From Roseiarcus sp036489975 (GTDB lineage Bacteria > Pseudomonadota > Alphaproteobacteria > Rhizobiales > Beijerinckiaceae), in NCBI GenBank assembly GCA_036489975.1, contig DASXES010000110.1, positions 62,001 through 126,000 of the forward strand: a stretch of DNA of 64,000 nucleotides, read 5' to 3'. The first letter of the stretch is position 1; every line of letters starts with the position of its first letter. Positions 9,801 through 17,938 of the stretch are shown in pieces. Under the pieces are notes generated by a model, which did not search any database, was not told the DNA's origin, and was given only the letters and a program-made list of their open reading frames with translations. The position numbers were made by a program, and so were the translations under genes.

Positions 9801-10249
9801 ACCTTGAAATGCGCCGGGACATTGGCCTCGAAGGGAAAGAGCCTGAGCAGCCTTTCGGCGAAGGCGTGCAGCGTCTGAATCTTGAGGCCGCCCGGCGTCT
9901 CGATGGCGCGGGCGAACAATTGCCGCGCGAACACGAGTTCTGGCGCGCCCGGCTTGGTTGCGCCGCAGTCGACGATCGCCTGCGCCAGGGCCTTGTCGTC
10001 GAGGCTCGTCCATTGCGCGAGCTTGCCGAACACGCGCTCGGCCATGTTTGCCGCCGCCGCCTTGGTGTAGGCGAGGCACAGGATCTGCGCCGGCGCCGTT
10101 CCATCGAGCAAAAGCCGCAGCACCCGCTGGGTCAGCACATGGGTCTTACCGCTGCCGGCGTTGGCGGAGACCCATGCCGACGTTCGCGGATTTGAGGCGC
10201 GGGCCTGTCGCGTCCTTAAGGATTCCGGTATCGCGAGCGCGCGGCTCAT
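6812..10249 (-). CDS. addA: Double-strand break repair helicase/nuclease AddA
   Basis: About 1145 residues, the usual size of alphaproteobacterial AddA, the ATP-driven helicase and nuclease half of the RecBCD-like AddAB complex that resects broken DNA for RecA. Seen motifs are Walker A ANAGSGKTH (near residue 28), the UvrD motif II LLIDEAQDASAPQW, GDEKQSIFAFQGA, the motif V/VI region VLTVHASKGLEAPIVF with LLYVAMTRAAQRL, and a RecB-type nuclease end (GRLDRLIATG...VLIVDFKLG). The start is the ATG at 10249, which overlaps the addB TGA (ATGA), a sign of translational coupling. The frame stays open to 10291 inside addB, but MSRALAIPE is the natural N-terminus. Confidence 0.95.
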   Translation of the reverse strand: MSRALAIPESLRTRQARASNPRTSAWVSANAGSGKTHVLTQRVLRLLLDGTAPAQILCLAYTKAAAANMAERVFGKLAQWTSLDDKALAQAIVDCGATKPGAPELVFARQLFARAIETPGGLKIQTLHAFAERLLRLFPFEANVPAHFKVLDESESKRRLTQARDGALAELAGSSESRDALDLVARESGAARFDELLAEALRCAEIFEAHDDAKSYAAALRVPLGLSPGVTVASVEAEMLGGDTGRVRRERWAERLEAGRKNDGNIAASLRAASSEGQQRDRVQGLLDAFFKENGEGGPRGGENGAIATRDLARDDPSLEEDLRREQARLLALRERRRAALTLERSAALFVVVRSILAAFARMKAEGGALDFSDQIARALALVTRSSAAWVMHKLDYGLDHLLIDEAQDASAPQWGILAAMSAEFFAGAGARPKDRTIFAVGDEKQSIFAFQGAAPRMFAEMKRDFAERHRGAKRAFADVPLTFSFRSSQTILDAVDMTFRNELAWRDVAAPGEPAPSHQAIRDLKGVVELWPPIAPTPAPDPEDWTMPLDPPAQDDPPVILARRIAKVIKGWLKPASCERVIDPDTGEMRRIRESDVMILVRTRNAFFEAMIRALKSANVKAAGADRLKLKDHIAVMDLIAAGRAAMTPDDDLTLASVLKSPLIGFDDDALMKLAAGRSGSLAEAMKRADDEITSQAARRLETWRARARTLSPFAFFALMLGQDGGRRALIGRLGPEAADPIDEFLTLALAHEQREAPSLHNFLSEVESADVEIKRDMEVATEGVRVLTVHASKGLEAPIVFLPDACGGPDARHEPKLMRLTPQPGDPPVLAWARKSAEDADAVAAARAEARAAQAGEHRRLLYVAMTRAAQRLIVAGYDTSRRRPDDCWYSLIEAGLADKLVEAPAPFRAAETILSFGEGLRAEDAAGGAPLPSRDALPSWLSAQAAPEAAAPPLNPSRAGGGRGGDPGRALEGRLAHALIEMLPSLPPDRRSGAAMAYLEAWGGALAESARAALALKVLAAIDAPELSALFGPGARGEVPLAGLLQRPGRPDLPYSGRLDRLIATGEGVLIVDFKLGEKPIHPAQAHVAQLALYRLALQPLYRGVPIRAALVYLDGPTLAPLGEADLEASLNAIAQGLRQAS

Positions 10250-13200
10250 TGCGCCTCGCCGGAATCGCTCTCGCCACCCGTCGCCGACCATTCCTTGACG
10301 CGCGCGAGATGGTCATAGTCCGAGAAACGGGGCGCAAATTTGGGAAACGGGAGCGACAGATAAGGCGTCTCCTCGCGAGCGAACGCATCGAGCAGCATCT
10401 GAACGCCGGCGAAATGCTGCCCGGCGAGGGCGCCGATATTCTCGCCCTTTCCGCCTGCGGGTTTTTTTTCACCGCCCGCGGCGCCGCCCAGCTTGAGATA
10501 AATCGCTTCCACGGTTTCAAGCGGCGGCAGGCCTTCGAATCCGCCTTGGCCGAGCATGGCGGCTTCCAATGTCAGTTGCGGCGAGAAGCCCGCCTTGACG
10601 TCCTTGGCGCTCGGCGGCGCCCCGCTCTTATAGTCGATGAGCCGCGCGCCGCCCGATAAGAGACGATCGATTCGGTCCGCCCGGGCGCTCAGCTTGAACG
10701 GCGTCCCGCTGGCGAGCGGGATGGCGATCGCGCCCTGCCGCTCGACCCAGATTTGCTCAATGGCTCCGCGCGTTTCGCGCTCGAAGGCGAGAAAGAAATC
10801 GAGGCCCTTTTCGATGTTCGGCCAGTGGAGCGCGAAGGCCGGATCGGCGCGCAGAAGCGCAAAGCGCGCCTGCGCGATCGCCAAAAGCCGCTCGCGCGCC
10901 TCGGGCGGAAGGGCGCCGGACGGATAGGCCTCGACGAACTCTTGCAAGCTCGCGTGCCACGCCATGCCCGTTTCGCGCGGCCGATCATCGCGTTCGACCG
11001 CCTCCAGCGCCTTCAGGCGGAGAATATATTCGGCGTAGATCGCATACGGATCGCGGCGCAGGACCTCGATCCGGGTCACGCTCAGCGCCTTGGGCCGCAA
11101 TTCGACCGGGGGACGCGGCGCCGGCCTTTTCTGCGGCTTAAGCTCGGCCGGCCGGTCGAGCGCGCGCGCATAGGCAAGATAGCGCTCGCCGCGCTCGTGC
11201 GGCTCCTTCATCGCCTCGGGGCCGGCGGCGGCCGCCATGCGCTGCAGAAAGCGCGAGGCGACGGTCGGTTCGCCGCCGCGTTTCTTCGCCCGGCTGAGGA
11301 TCGCCTCGGGCGCGCCGAGCGCGGCGACAAAATCATGCGCCGTCTGGCCGATGCGCCGCTCCGGAGCCGAAAGGCCAAGTTCGGCGCGCATCGGCCGGTT
11401 GAGAAAGGCGTCGGTCCTGACCGCCGGCGGCCAGACCGTTTCGTCGAGACCCGCCAGAAGCACGCGATCGAAGCTCAGAAGACGCGCTTCCAAAAGGCCA
11501 AGGATCATGAGGCGTGGGTGGCCGCCGCTCGAAGGCGGCGCGCGCGCCGCCGCAAGCGCATCGTTGAACAGCGCCGCGTATTCGGCGAGCGCGGCCGGGA
11601 AGGTCCCGACCGCCGCCTCGCTCCATTCCTCCATGAGCTCGGCCAATGGCTCGAACCCGTGCGCCTCCCCTCGCGGGCCATGCGCGCCGGCGACCGCGGC
11701 CGAGAGCGCGGCGCGATGCCGAGCGAGGCAGTCGCGCAACGAAGCGGAGGTCCCAAGCGCGCGCAACGGCGCGAGCGCGGCCGCGACATCGCGCGCCAGC
11801 GCCTCCGCCGCCTGCCGGTCGCGTTCGCTGACGCGGCGGATCGCCGGGTGCGCATGGCGGTCCTCGGCCGCCTCGCGCGCCGCGGCGAAGGCTTGATCGA
11901 GATCGTCCAGCGAGGCGAGAGGGATCGCGCGAAAGATCGCAAGCTCGAGCGCCCGCGCCGCCGCCTCGACCTGGCTGAGCGAGCGGCCGAAGCGGACCGA
12001 GCCATGCGCGAGGAGCGCGAGAAACGACCGCGGGGTGAATTCGATCGCCGCTTCGAGGACGAGCCTCGCCAGCGCGCCGGCGGGGCTTTGCCCCAGCGTG
12101 CGCCCGGCCGAATCCTCGACTTCGACGCCCCAGCGGGCGAGTTCGGCGGAGACGCGGCGCGCGATCGACGGATCGGGCGTTATGAGCGCCGCGGTTTTGC
12201 CCGGCGTCTCCAGCGTCTCGCGCATGGCGATCGCCAGCGCCAGGCCCTCCTCATTCTCGTTGTCGGCGGCGACGATCGTGACGCCCTGAAGCGCGGCGGC
12301 GAGGGAGAGCGGCGACAGCGTCCACCCGCGCTCGCGCCAGAGATCAGTCGATTCCGCCGGACGGAGCGCTTCGCTCAGGAAAGCGGAGCGCGCGGCAAGC
12401 GCGGGCGAGGCCGAGCCGAGCGGCGTCACGTCCTCGCGCTTGACGCCAATTTCGCCAATCAGCCGATTGAGCAGCGCCTGCGGATGGCCGGCGACGCCGA
12501 GCGAAGGGTCCTTGCTCGAGCCGATCAAGCCCCATGCGCGATCGTCGAGGGCGAGGTCGAGGTCGGGCAGCACGACCGCGCCTTTCGGCGCGTGGGCGAT
12601 CGCCGCGATGAGGCGGGCGGTGGCGCGATTGGCGCCGGTCGAGCCGGCGATGATGGTCGGACCGCGCCGCGGACCGTCGAGCGCCTTGATCTCTTCGTCG
12701 ATGAGGAGCGCGATCCGCGTCGCCCGGTCGATGAGGCCGCGCTCGCTCAGCCATTCCGGCCAACGGGCGAAGGCGATCTTGAGAAAATCGAGGGTGATGC
12801 GCCAATAGGGGTCATAAAGATCGGGCGCGAGCGTCTCGAGCTTCGCGCATGGCGCGTCCTCGATGATCATGTCGTCGATTAGCGCCGCGAGATCGCCCGC
12901 AAGCCCATAAGCCTGCGCGGGGGTCGCCGCGACCAGCGCGGGCTCGGCGGCATCGAAAATGAGGCGGCCGTCCGCGTCCGCCCGTCGAATCGCCCCTTTG
13001 AGCGCCTTTCCCCAGGCGCGGGTGAGGGTGGCGAGCGCATGGCGGCGCGTGAGCCCCCCGACCGCAGCCGGGATCGCCGCGGGCGGGGCGCCCTCGCTTT
13101 CGGGATCGAAGACCGTCGCCGTCTCGTCCGGCTCGAAGGCGCCGAGCGGCGCGATGCGCGGCAGGAGCAGGCTGCGCCCGCCGCTCGCCGCGAGCAGCGC

Positions 13201-13383
13201 TTGGGCCAGGGCCTGGGCCGCACGCTGCGTCGGCACATAGATCGTGGCGTCGGCGAGCGCCATCGGCCCGCCCGCGCCGGGGAAGCCCTCGATCAGCGCG
13301 CCGTCCAGAACAGCGCGGCTCAGGGTCGGAAGAAACGGCGCCCCGGAGGGAATCGTGAAGACTCGCGGCGCGCGATGGCCCAT
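10246..13383 (-). CDS. addB: Double-strand break repair protein AddB
   Basis: 1045 residues, the second subunit of AddAB. It has a degenerate helicase fold and a C-terminal RecB-like nuclease that cuts the 5' strand. The N-terminus FTIPSGAPFLPTLSRAVLDG and the central LLAGLDETVWPPAVRTDAFL are AddB hallmarks. The nuclease motif appears as ARADRIDRLLSGGARLIDYK near residue 930. The four iron-sulfur cysteines of Bacillus AddB are not evident, as expected in this class. It is first in the addB-addA operon; the 39-base gap to the upstream cobC stop allows read-through from cobC. Confidence 0.93.
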   Translation of the reverse strand: MGHRAPRVFTIPSGAPFLPTLSRAVLDGALIEGFPGAGGPMALADATIYVPTQRAAQALAQALLAASGGRSLLLPRIAPLGAFEPDETATVFDPESEGAPPAAIPAAVGGLTRRHALATLTRAWGKALKGAIRRADADGRLIFDAAEPALVAATPAQAYGLAGDLAALIDDMIIEDAPCAKLETLAPDLYDPYWRITLDFLKIAFARWPEWLSERGLIDRATRIALLIDEEIKALDGPRRGPTIIAGSTGANRATARLIAAIAHAPKGAVVLPDLDLALDDRAWGLIGSSKDPSLGVAGHPQALLNRLIGEIGVKREDVTPLGSASPALAARSAFLSEALRPAESTDLWRERGWTLSPLSLAAALQGVTIVAADNENEEGLALAIAMRETLETPGKTAALITPDPSIARRVSAELARWGVEVEDSAGRTLGQSPAGALARLVLEAAIEFTPRSFLALLAHGSVRFGRSLSQVEAAARALELAIFRAIPLASLDDLDQAFAAAREAAEDRHAHPAIRRVSERDRQAAEALARDVAAALAPLRALGTSASLRDCLARHRAALSAAVAGAHGPRGEAHGFEPLAELMEEWSEAAVGTFPAALAEYAALFNDALAAARAPPSSGGHPRLMILGLLEARLLSFDRVLLAGLDETVWPPAVRTDAFLNRPMRAELGLSAPERRIGQTAHDFVAALGAPEAILSRAKKRGGEPTVASRFLQRMAAAAGPEAMKEPHERGERYLAYARALDRPAELKPQKRPAPRPPVELRPKALSVTRIEVLRRDPYAIYAEYILRLKALEAVERDDRPRETGMAWHASLQEFVEAYPSGALPPEARERLLAIAQARFALLRADPAFALHWPNIEKGLDFFLAFERETRGAIEQIWVERQGAIAIPLASGTPFKLSARADRIDRLLSGGARLIDYKSGAPPSAKDVKAGFSPQLTLEAAMLGQGGFEGLPPLETVEAIYLKLGGAAGGEKKPAGGKGENIGALAGQHFAGVQMLLDAFAREETPYLSLPFPKFAPRFSDYDHLARVKEWSATGGESDSGEAQ

Positions 13384-13422
13384 GCGCGCCTTTTATGCGG
13401 CGCGCGCGGGAAGGCAAGCGGG

Positions 13423-14439
13423 TCAGCCGCGAAGAGCTGTGGTCAGCCTCTCCCACGCGTTCTCGTCGCCCGGCATCCCGAACCGGAGCCGGTCCGGGGC
13501 ATCGGCAAAGGGCCGGGCGAGTATTCCGGCTTCGAGCAGCCGCTCGAAGCCGCCGCCCGCGTCGGCGTGAGCGGCCAGCCGAAACAGGCGCGTCCCGCCG
13601 ATGATTCGCCAGCCCGCGCGCTCGAGAAGGGCGTCGAGCCGCGCGCTGGCCTTGCCGAGACGCGTGCGCATCGCCGCGAGCCAGTCCGAATCGCCAAGCG
13701 CGCGAATCCCGATCGCGATCGCCGGTCCGCTGACCGGCCACGGCCCCAGCGCTGCCCTTAGAGGCGGGGCGATGTCCGGCGAAGCGAGCGCGAAGCCGAG
13801 ACGAAGCCCGGCCAGTCCATAGGCCTTGCCGAACGAGCGCAAGATGACCACGCCGCGCGCCGGCAGCGCCGCCGCGAGGCTTTCCTCGCCGTCGAAATCG
13901 GCGAAGGCCTCATCGACAATCAGCGCCGCTCCGCGCCGCGCGAGGCGCTCGTGCAGCGCGTGCAGGTCGCCGCACGGGACGATGCGCCCGTCCGGATTGT
14001 TGGGATTGACCACGATGGCGACGTCGAGGCGGTCCATATCATCGAGCCGCTTGGCTTCGACCACCCGCCCCCCGGCGGCGGCGAAGGCCGCCGTGAAGCC
14101 GCCGTAAGTGGGTCCCAGCGCGCCGGCCCCGCCGCGCGGCAGGATGTGGGCGAGCGCCTGGATGAGCGCCTGCGAGCCGGGACCCGCGATCACGCTTTCC
14201 GCCGCCGCGCCGTAACGCCGCGCCGCCGCGGCCTCGAGCTTTGCGAGCGCTTCCGATTCGGGCAGGCGCGACCACGCCTCGGGCTCAAGCGCGGGCAGGG
14301 GATAGGCATGCGGATTGACGCCGGTCGAGAGGTCGATCCACGGCTCGGGCGCTCGCGGGGCGAGCCGGCGGGCGACTTCGAGCGCGCCGCCGTGATAGGT
14401 GAACGCCCCGAACTTCGCGCTCCAGTCCAATTCCGCCAT
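13423..14439 (-). CDS. cobC: L-threonine-O-3-phosphate decarboxylase (cobalamin biosynthesis)
   Basis: PLP-dependent class I/II aminotransferase-fold enzyme that makes (R)-1-amino-2-propanol phosphate, the linker of the lower axial ligand of cobalamin. Seen features are YHGG near the N-terminus, WIDLSTGVNPHAYP, VVNPNNPDGRIV (substrate pocket), LIVDEAFADF, and the PLP lysine in LRSFGKAYGLAGLRLGF. Length is 338 residues, normal. The start is the ATG at 14439. That codon shares two bases with the ATG of divergent cobD, so the two genes are head-to-head with no intergenic DNA. The frame is open to 14478, but that extension (Ser/Glu-rich) is inside cobD. Confidence 0.9.
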   Translation of the reverse strand: MAELDWSAKFGAFTYHGGALEVARRLAPRAPEPWIDLSTGVNPHAYPLPALEPEAWSRLPESEALAKLEAAAARRYGAAAESVIAGPGSQALIQALAHILPRGGAGALGPTYGGFTAAFAAAGGRVVEAKRLDDMDRLDVAIVVNPNNPDGRIVPCGDLHALHERLARRGAALIVDEAFADFDGEESLAAALPARGVVILRSFGKAYGLAGLRLGFALASPDIAPPLRAALGPWPVSGPAIAIGIRALGDSDWLAAMRTRLGKASARLDALLERAGWRIIGGTRLFRLAAHADAGGGFERLLEAGILARPFADAPDRLRFGMPGDENAWERLTTALRG

Positions 14440-15433
14440 GTCGCTTTCGCTCTCGCTGCCGCTCGCGCTCGCCGCCACGATCGTCGAGGCGCTGATCGGC
14501 TATCCGGCGCCTCTCTATCGCGCGATCGGCCATCCCGTCACTTGGATGGGCCGCTGGCTCGGCGGGCTGGAGGCCCTCGCCAACCAGCCTGCCTTGAGCT
14601 TCGCCGCCCGGCGAGCGATGGGCGTCGGCGTGCTCCTCATCTATCTGGCCTCGATCGGGCTCGTCGCATGGCTGGCGACGCGCGCGCTTCTTCCGTCGGG
14701 GGCATTTGGCTTCGCCGCGCTCGCCGTTCTCGCCGCGAGCCTGCCGGCGCAGCGCAGCCTTGGCCTGCATGTGAAGGCGGTCGCCGACGGACTCGATGCG
14801 GGCCTCGATGAGGGGCGTAGCGCGGTCGCGAAGATCGTCGGCCGCAATCCGGATGTGCTGGATGGGTCAGGCGTGGCGCGCGCGGCGATCGAGAGTCTGG
14901 CGGAGAACTTCTCCGACGGCGTCGTCGCGCCTATCCTGTGGACAGCGCTCGGCGGTCTCGTCGGGGGCGCGCTCTATAAGGCGGTCAACACCGCCGACAG
15001 CATGATCGGGCACATGGACGACCGGCGCCGCGCCTTCGGCTGGGCGGCGGCGCGGCTCGATGATCTCGTCAACCTGCCGGCGTCGCGGCTTGCCGCGCTC
15101 TGGCTCATTCTGGCCGCCGCGCTGACCCCAGGCGCCTCGGCGCGCGAGGCGGCGCGGGCGGTTGGGCGCGACGCCGCGCGGCATCGCTCGCCCAACGCCG
15201 GCTGGCCGGAAGCGGCGATGGCCGGCGCGCTCGGCCTCAAACTGGCGGGGCCGCGGGTCTATGGCCGGTCGCTGGTCGACGATTCCTTCATGGGAGACGG
15301 GCGGCGCGAGGCCGACGCTGACGACATCCGCCGGGCGCTGCGGCTTTACCAACGGGCCTGCCTCATCGAGATTGCGGCGCTGACGGTTTTGGCCGTTCTC
15401 GCGGTGGGAAACAGCGGCGCCGGATGGGGATGA
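14438..15433 (+). CDS. cobD: Adenosylcobinamide-phosphate synthase (CobD/CbiB)
   Basis: Integral membrane enzyme that attaches the aminopropanol (phosphate) side chain to adenosylcobyric acid. Its substrate is the product of the adjacent cobC. Family landmarks are HPVTWMGRWLGGLE near residue 30, VGRNPDVLDGSGVARAAIES, ENFSDGVVAPILWTALGG, and NTADSMIGHMDDRRRAFGW around residue 190. Several hydrophobic helices are evident. The 331-residue length is usual. ATG 14438 is chosen because MSLSLSLPLALAATIVEALIG is the typical first helix; an in-frame ATG at 14399 would put 13 extra residues inside cobC. Confidence 0.92.
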   Translation: MSLSLSLPLALAATIVEALIGYPAPLYRAIGHPVTWMGRWLGGLEALANQPALSFAARRAMGVGVLLIYLASIGLVAWLATRALLPSGAFGFAALAVLAASLPAQRSLGLHVKAVADGLDAGLDEGRSAVAKIVGRNPDVLDGSGVARAAIESLAENFSDGVVAPILWTALGGLVGGALYKAVNTADSMIGHMDDRRRAFGWAAARLDDLVNLPASRLAALWLILAAALTPGASAREAARAVGRDAARHRSPNAGWPEAAMAGALGLKLAGPRVYGRSLVDDSFMGDGRREADADDIRRALRLYQRACLIEIAALTVLAVLAVGNSGAGWG

Positions 15434-15512
15434 AGGCCGGCGCGCGGACAAGACTTCGCCAGATTCCAGTGTTTGCATTGGCACGATTGATTCTGCGCGG
15501 GAGGTGATTCCA

Positions 15513-15863
15513 ATGCTTCGACTTGCAGCCCTCCTCTCCCTTTCCATCGCAATGAGCGGCGCCGCTCTGGCGCAGGACGCCCAACAGCCGAAGCGGGACA
15601 CCGTCGAGGTCCGTGGCAAGTCGCTTCCGCTCAGCTGCGCGGAATGGAGGCGCAATCAGGACCGGTCGTGGACCAGCGTCGGAGAGCTTCTGGTCGGGTC
15701 AGAAGCGATGAATGTGACCTTGCGCGGCCCCAAGGAAACGAAGGTCCTGGAGGCGAAGTGTGGAGATACGCAGGAGCCGACCGTCACCCCGGTGAAAAGC
15801 GCCGAGCCAACGCGCCGCGCGCGGCACGGACATCACCACATGGATCAGGCCAGCGGAACTTAA
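15513..15863 (+). CDS. Small secreted protein, unknown function
   Basis: 116 residues from the ATG at 15513, six bases after a strong GGGAGGTG ribosome site; the GTG at 15504 lies inside that site and is rejected. The N-terminus MLRLAALLSLSIAMSGAALA is a signal peptide cleaved before QDAQQ. The mature protein has two cysteines (SCAEW and AKCGD) that could pair, and ends in a His-rich tail (RHGHHHMD) that could bind metal. No family recognised. It follows cobD by 79 bases and is probably independent. Confidence 0.65.
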   Translation: MLRLAALLSLSIAMSGAALAQDAQQPKRDTVEVRGKSLPLSCAEWRRNQDRSWTSVGELLVGSEAMNVTLRGPKETKVLEAKCGDTQEPTVTPVKSAEPTRRARHGHHHMDQASGT

Positions 15864-16222
15864 GAGGCTCGCGCGGGTTCGCGATGGCGCCGGTCGGGAC
15901 GCTCGGCGCGGCTCGATGATCCCAGTCGCCGACAGACAAGTGTCTCCTATTAGGCGTTTGTCCTGATTTGGACCGTGTTGGCGTGGATTGCCGGCACAAG
16001 CCCGGCCAGGACGACAGCGGGGCCCACGCAAGTCGTAAGCGGCCGACCAACAGCCAAGGCTATAAGATCCAACGGCTCGACCAAAATTGCCGACCGTCGG
16101 CGCCGGACGAAAGCGAGCGCCGGAAGATTGAGCCTGAGCGCCGAAAACGGGTAGGAAGGCGAGGCCGCCGCCCACGCGCAAAAACCAGGTGGCTGACGGA
16201 ACTCCGCCGGAGACCTCACTTA
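15864..16222. other. Intergenic stretch with a REP-like palindrome
   Basis: 359 bases without a supported gene. At 15976-16018 the wording GATTGCCGGCACAAGCCCGG with CCAGGACGAC matches the common rhizobial intergenic palindrome (GCCGG/CCGGC stem). Nothing else was recognised. Confidence 0.4.
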
Positions 16223-16510
16223 ATGCAGAAGCCCGCAATGATGGCGCTCGCTACGCTCCTGGCTGCAGCCGGAAGCGCCCATGGCCAGCAGACGCAAGTC
16301 GGCCGCTACCAGATGGTCGCGGTCCCGGCGTCGCAATCGCAAACCTTTCCCGAGGCGCTCATGCTCGACACCGCCACCGGACAGTCGTGGATCCTGTATC
16401 ACGAGACGGGGCGGGCGATTGCATGGGTTCCGCTTCCCTTCTCCGCAGGCAAGGATCGGCCGTCCCCCTTCCTGCCGCCTCGGCCGGATCAGGTCGACGG
16501 TTCGCGCTGA
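16223..16510 (+). CDS. Small secreted hypothetical protein
   Basis: 95 residues from ATG 16223 (MQKPAMMALATLLAAAGSAHG, signal peptide, cleavage before QQTQ). The frame is open further upstream, but that part is Arg-rich and low-complexity. The mature section GRYQMVAVPASQSQTFPEAL with MLDTATGQSWILYHE has the look of a one-repeat beta protein. It contains no cysteine. I know similar small Rhizobiales proteins only as hypothetical. Its neighbour downstream is a broken FG-GAP gene. Confidence 0.55.
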   Translation: MQKPAMMALATLLAAAGSAHGQQTQVGRYQMVAVPASQSQTFPEALMLDTATGQSWILYHETGRAIAWVPLPFSAGKDRPSPFLPPRPDQVDGSR

Positions 16511-16714
16511 GAGCCAGGGCAAGGCGCAACCATCAAGTCAGCGAGGCGAACTCCGGTTCGCCGCCTCTCGCTCATGGCTTACGAAGGCTTCCCATCTGCC
16601 TTTGCCGAGAAAACAACCCCGCCTGCCGCTGCACCCATGTCGTAGCCGCTGGCCCGACGGGGCTCGTATCCGAGCCGCAAGACTGGACGGCGGTCACGCT
16701 CAGCGCCGCTGCGC

Positions 16715-16986
16715 ATGCGCCGACCAATGGGATTTCAACGGCGCTGGCAAGTCCGACATCCTGTGGCGGAACGCCAACGGCGACACGGAGCTCTCGCTTT
16801 CCAGCGGCTCGGGCGGTTTCGCCGGGAAGGACCTGGGCACCGTCAACACGAGCTGGCAGATCGCCGGGACCGGCGATTTTCACCGGAACCGGCCAGGACA
16901 GCATTCTGTGGCGCAACACGAACGGCCAAACGGAGGTCTGGAATTCCAATGGCTCGGGCGGGTTCACATACGATAATCTTGGCTAG
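16715..16986 (+). pseudogene. Remnant of an FG-GAP/VCBS-repeat protein with a frameshift
   Basis: Frame A reads WDFNGAGKSDILWRNANGD, then SLSSGSGGFAGKDLGTVNTS and WQIAGTGDF. The frame then jumps at the TTTT run (16877-16880) to frame B: FTGTGQDSILWRNTNGQTEV and a TAG at 16984. Removing one T restores two consecutive FG-GAP-type blades (SDILWRN...G and DSILWRN...G), the calcium-binding repeat of secreted or adhesin-like proteins. No start or signal sequence is visible upstream, so this is a 3' fragment as well as frameshifted. Confidence 0.65.
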
Positions 16987-17037
16987 TCTCTCCCGCCTGG
17001 GCGTGCAGAAAAGCTTCGCCTGAACCGCGGACGGATC

Positions 17038-17760
17038 TCACGTCTTGGGGGCTTCGTCCTCCGGGGACGCCATGAAATATCCCGAGTTCGGTTCGATCCA
17101 GGCCATATGATCGTGGACCGCGATGCAGCCGGGCGTGTTCTCCGCGATGACCTTGAGCCCTTCGCGCAGCCGCTCGTCGGTGATTGCGCCGTCAAAGGTC
17201 ACGACGCCGTTCGTGACCTCGATGCGCACGCTCGCGCGCGGCGCCCAGTCGAGCTTGTCCAATTCCGCCTGGATCGCGGCCTTGATCTCGGCGTCGGGAT
17301 GCGCGCCCTTCTCACGCGGCGTCGCGGCCAGAAGCCCCTTGAGCAGATCGGAGCGCGAGACGACGCCGACGACATTGTCGCCCCGCAGCACCGGCAAGCG
17401 CTTGATGCGGCGCCGGATCATCCGGTCGACCGCCGCGCTGAGTTCCGCGCCCTCGTCAATCGTGTCGACGTCGCGGGTCATCACTTCTCCGACCTTGCGC
17501 CCGTATTCGTGCGTGTAAGTCTCGGCGAGCCGGCCGCTGCCGAGCAGAAAGTCGAGCCAGCCGGGGCGCTTGTGCTCGCTCCCCAGCTCGCTGCGGCGAA
17601 GGAGGTCGCCTTCGCTGAGGATTCCAGCAAGCTCGTGCTTGGCGTCAAACACCAGCAACGCGCTGACCCGTGAGCGCAGCATCGTCTCGATCGCCTCGTC
17701 GACGCCCGAGTCCTCGGCCACGCCGATCACGCCATGGGTCATGACGTCCCGCACCTGCAT
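17038..17760 (-). CDS. CBS-CBS-BON domain protein
   Basis: 240 residues. Two CBS domains come first (MQVRDVMTHGVIGVAEDSGV about 1-60, and VGEVMTRDVDTIDEGAELSA about 90-145), which together bind adenine nucleotides and act as an energy sensor. A BON domain follows (about residues 155-225, VRIEVTNGVVTFDGAITDER), usually a phospholipid or envelope-binding module. The set is common in Rhizobiales as a stand-alone stress or regulatory protein. The start ATG at 17760 encodes the beginning of the first CBS strand. It stands alone, convergent with the FG-GAP remnant; the partner is unknown. Confidence 0.85.
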   Translation of the reverse strand: MQVRDVMTHGVIGVAEDSGVDEAIETMLRSRVSALLVFDAKHELAGILSEGDLLRRSELGSEHKRPGWLDFLLGSGRLAETYTHEYGRKVGEVMTRDVDTIDEGAELSAAVDRMIRRRIKRLPVLRGDNVVGVVSRSDLLKGLLAATPREKGAHPDAEIKAAIQAELDKLDWAPRASVRIEVTNGVVTFDGAITDERLREGLKVIAENTPGCIAVHDHMAWIEPNSGYFMASPEDEAPKT

Positions 17761-17938
17761 TGTCTTATCCTCGTATGGAGCCGCTCCCTTCCTAGGGGAA
17801 CGAGGGGACGCGGGAAAGGCTTTGGCCGCCAGGCGGATCGGCGCGGATGGCGGAAATGGGAAGCGGGCGGATCAGCCTTCGCCTTGCGCCCGCCGCCTTA
17901 ATTCCTGAATCTTGTCCTTTCTTGTGGGAAGCGAAGTC

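Noticed and set aside
8348..10195. A 615-codon plus-strand frame across addA
   Set aside because: Antisense shadow; the minus-strand product has every AddA motif in order.
10753..12882. A 709-codon plus-strand frame across addB
   Set aside because: Antisense shadow with Arg/Glu repeats and no recognisable domain.
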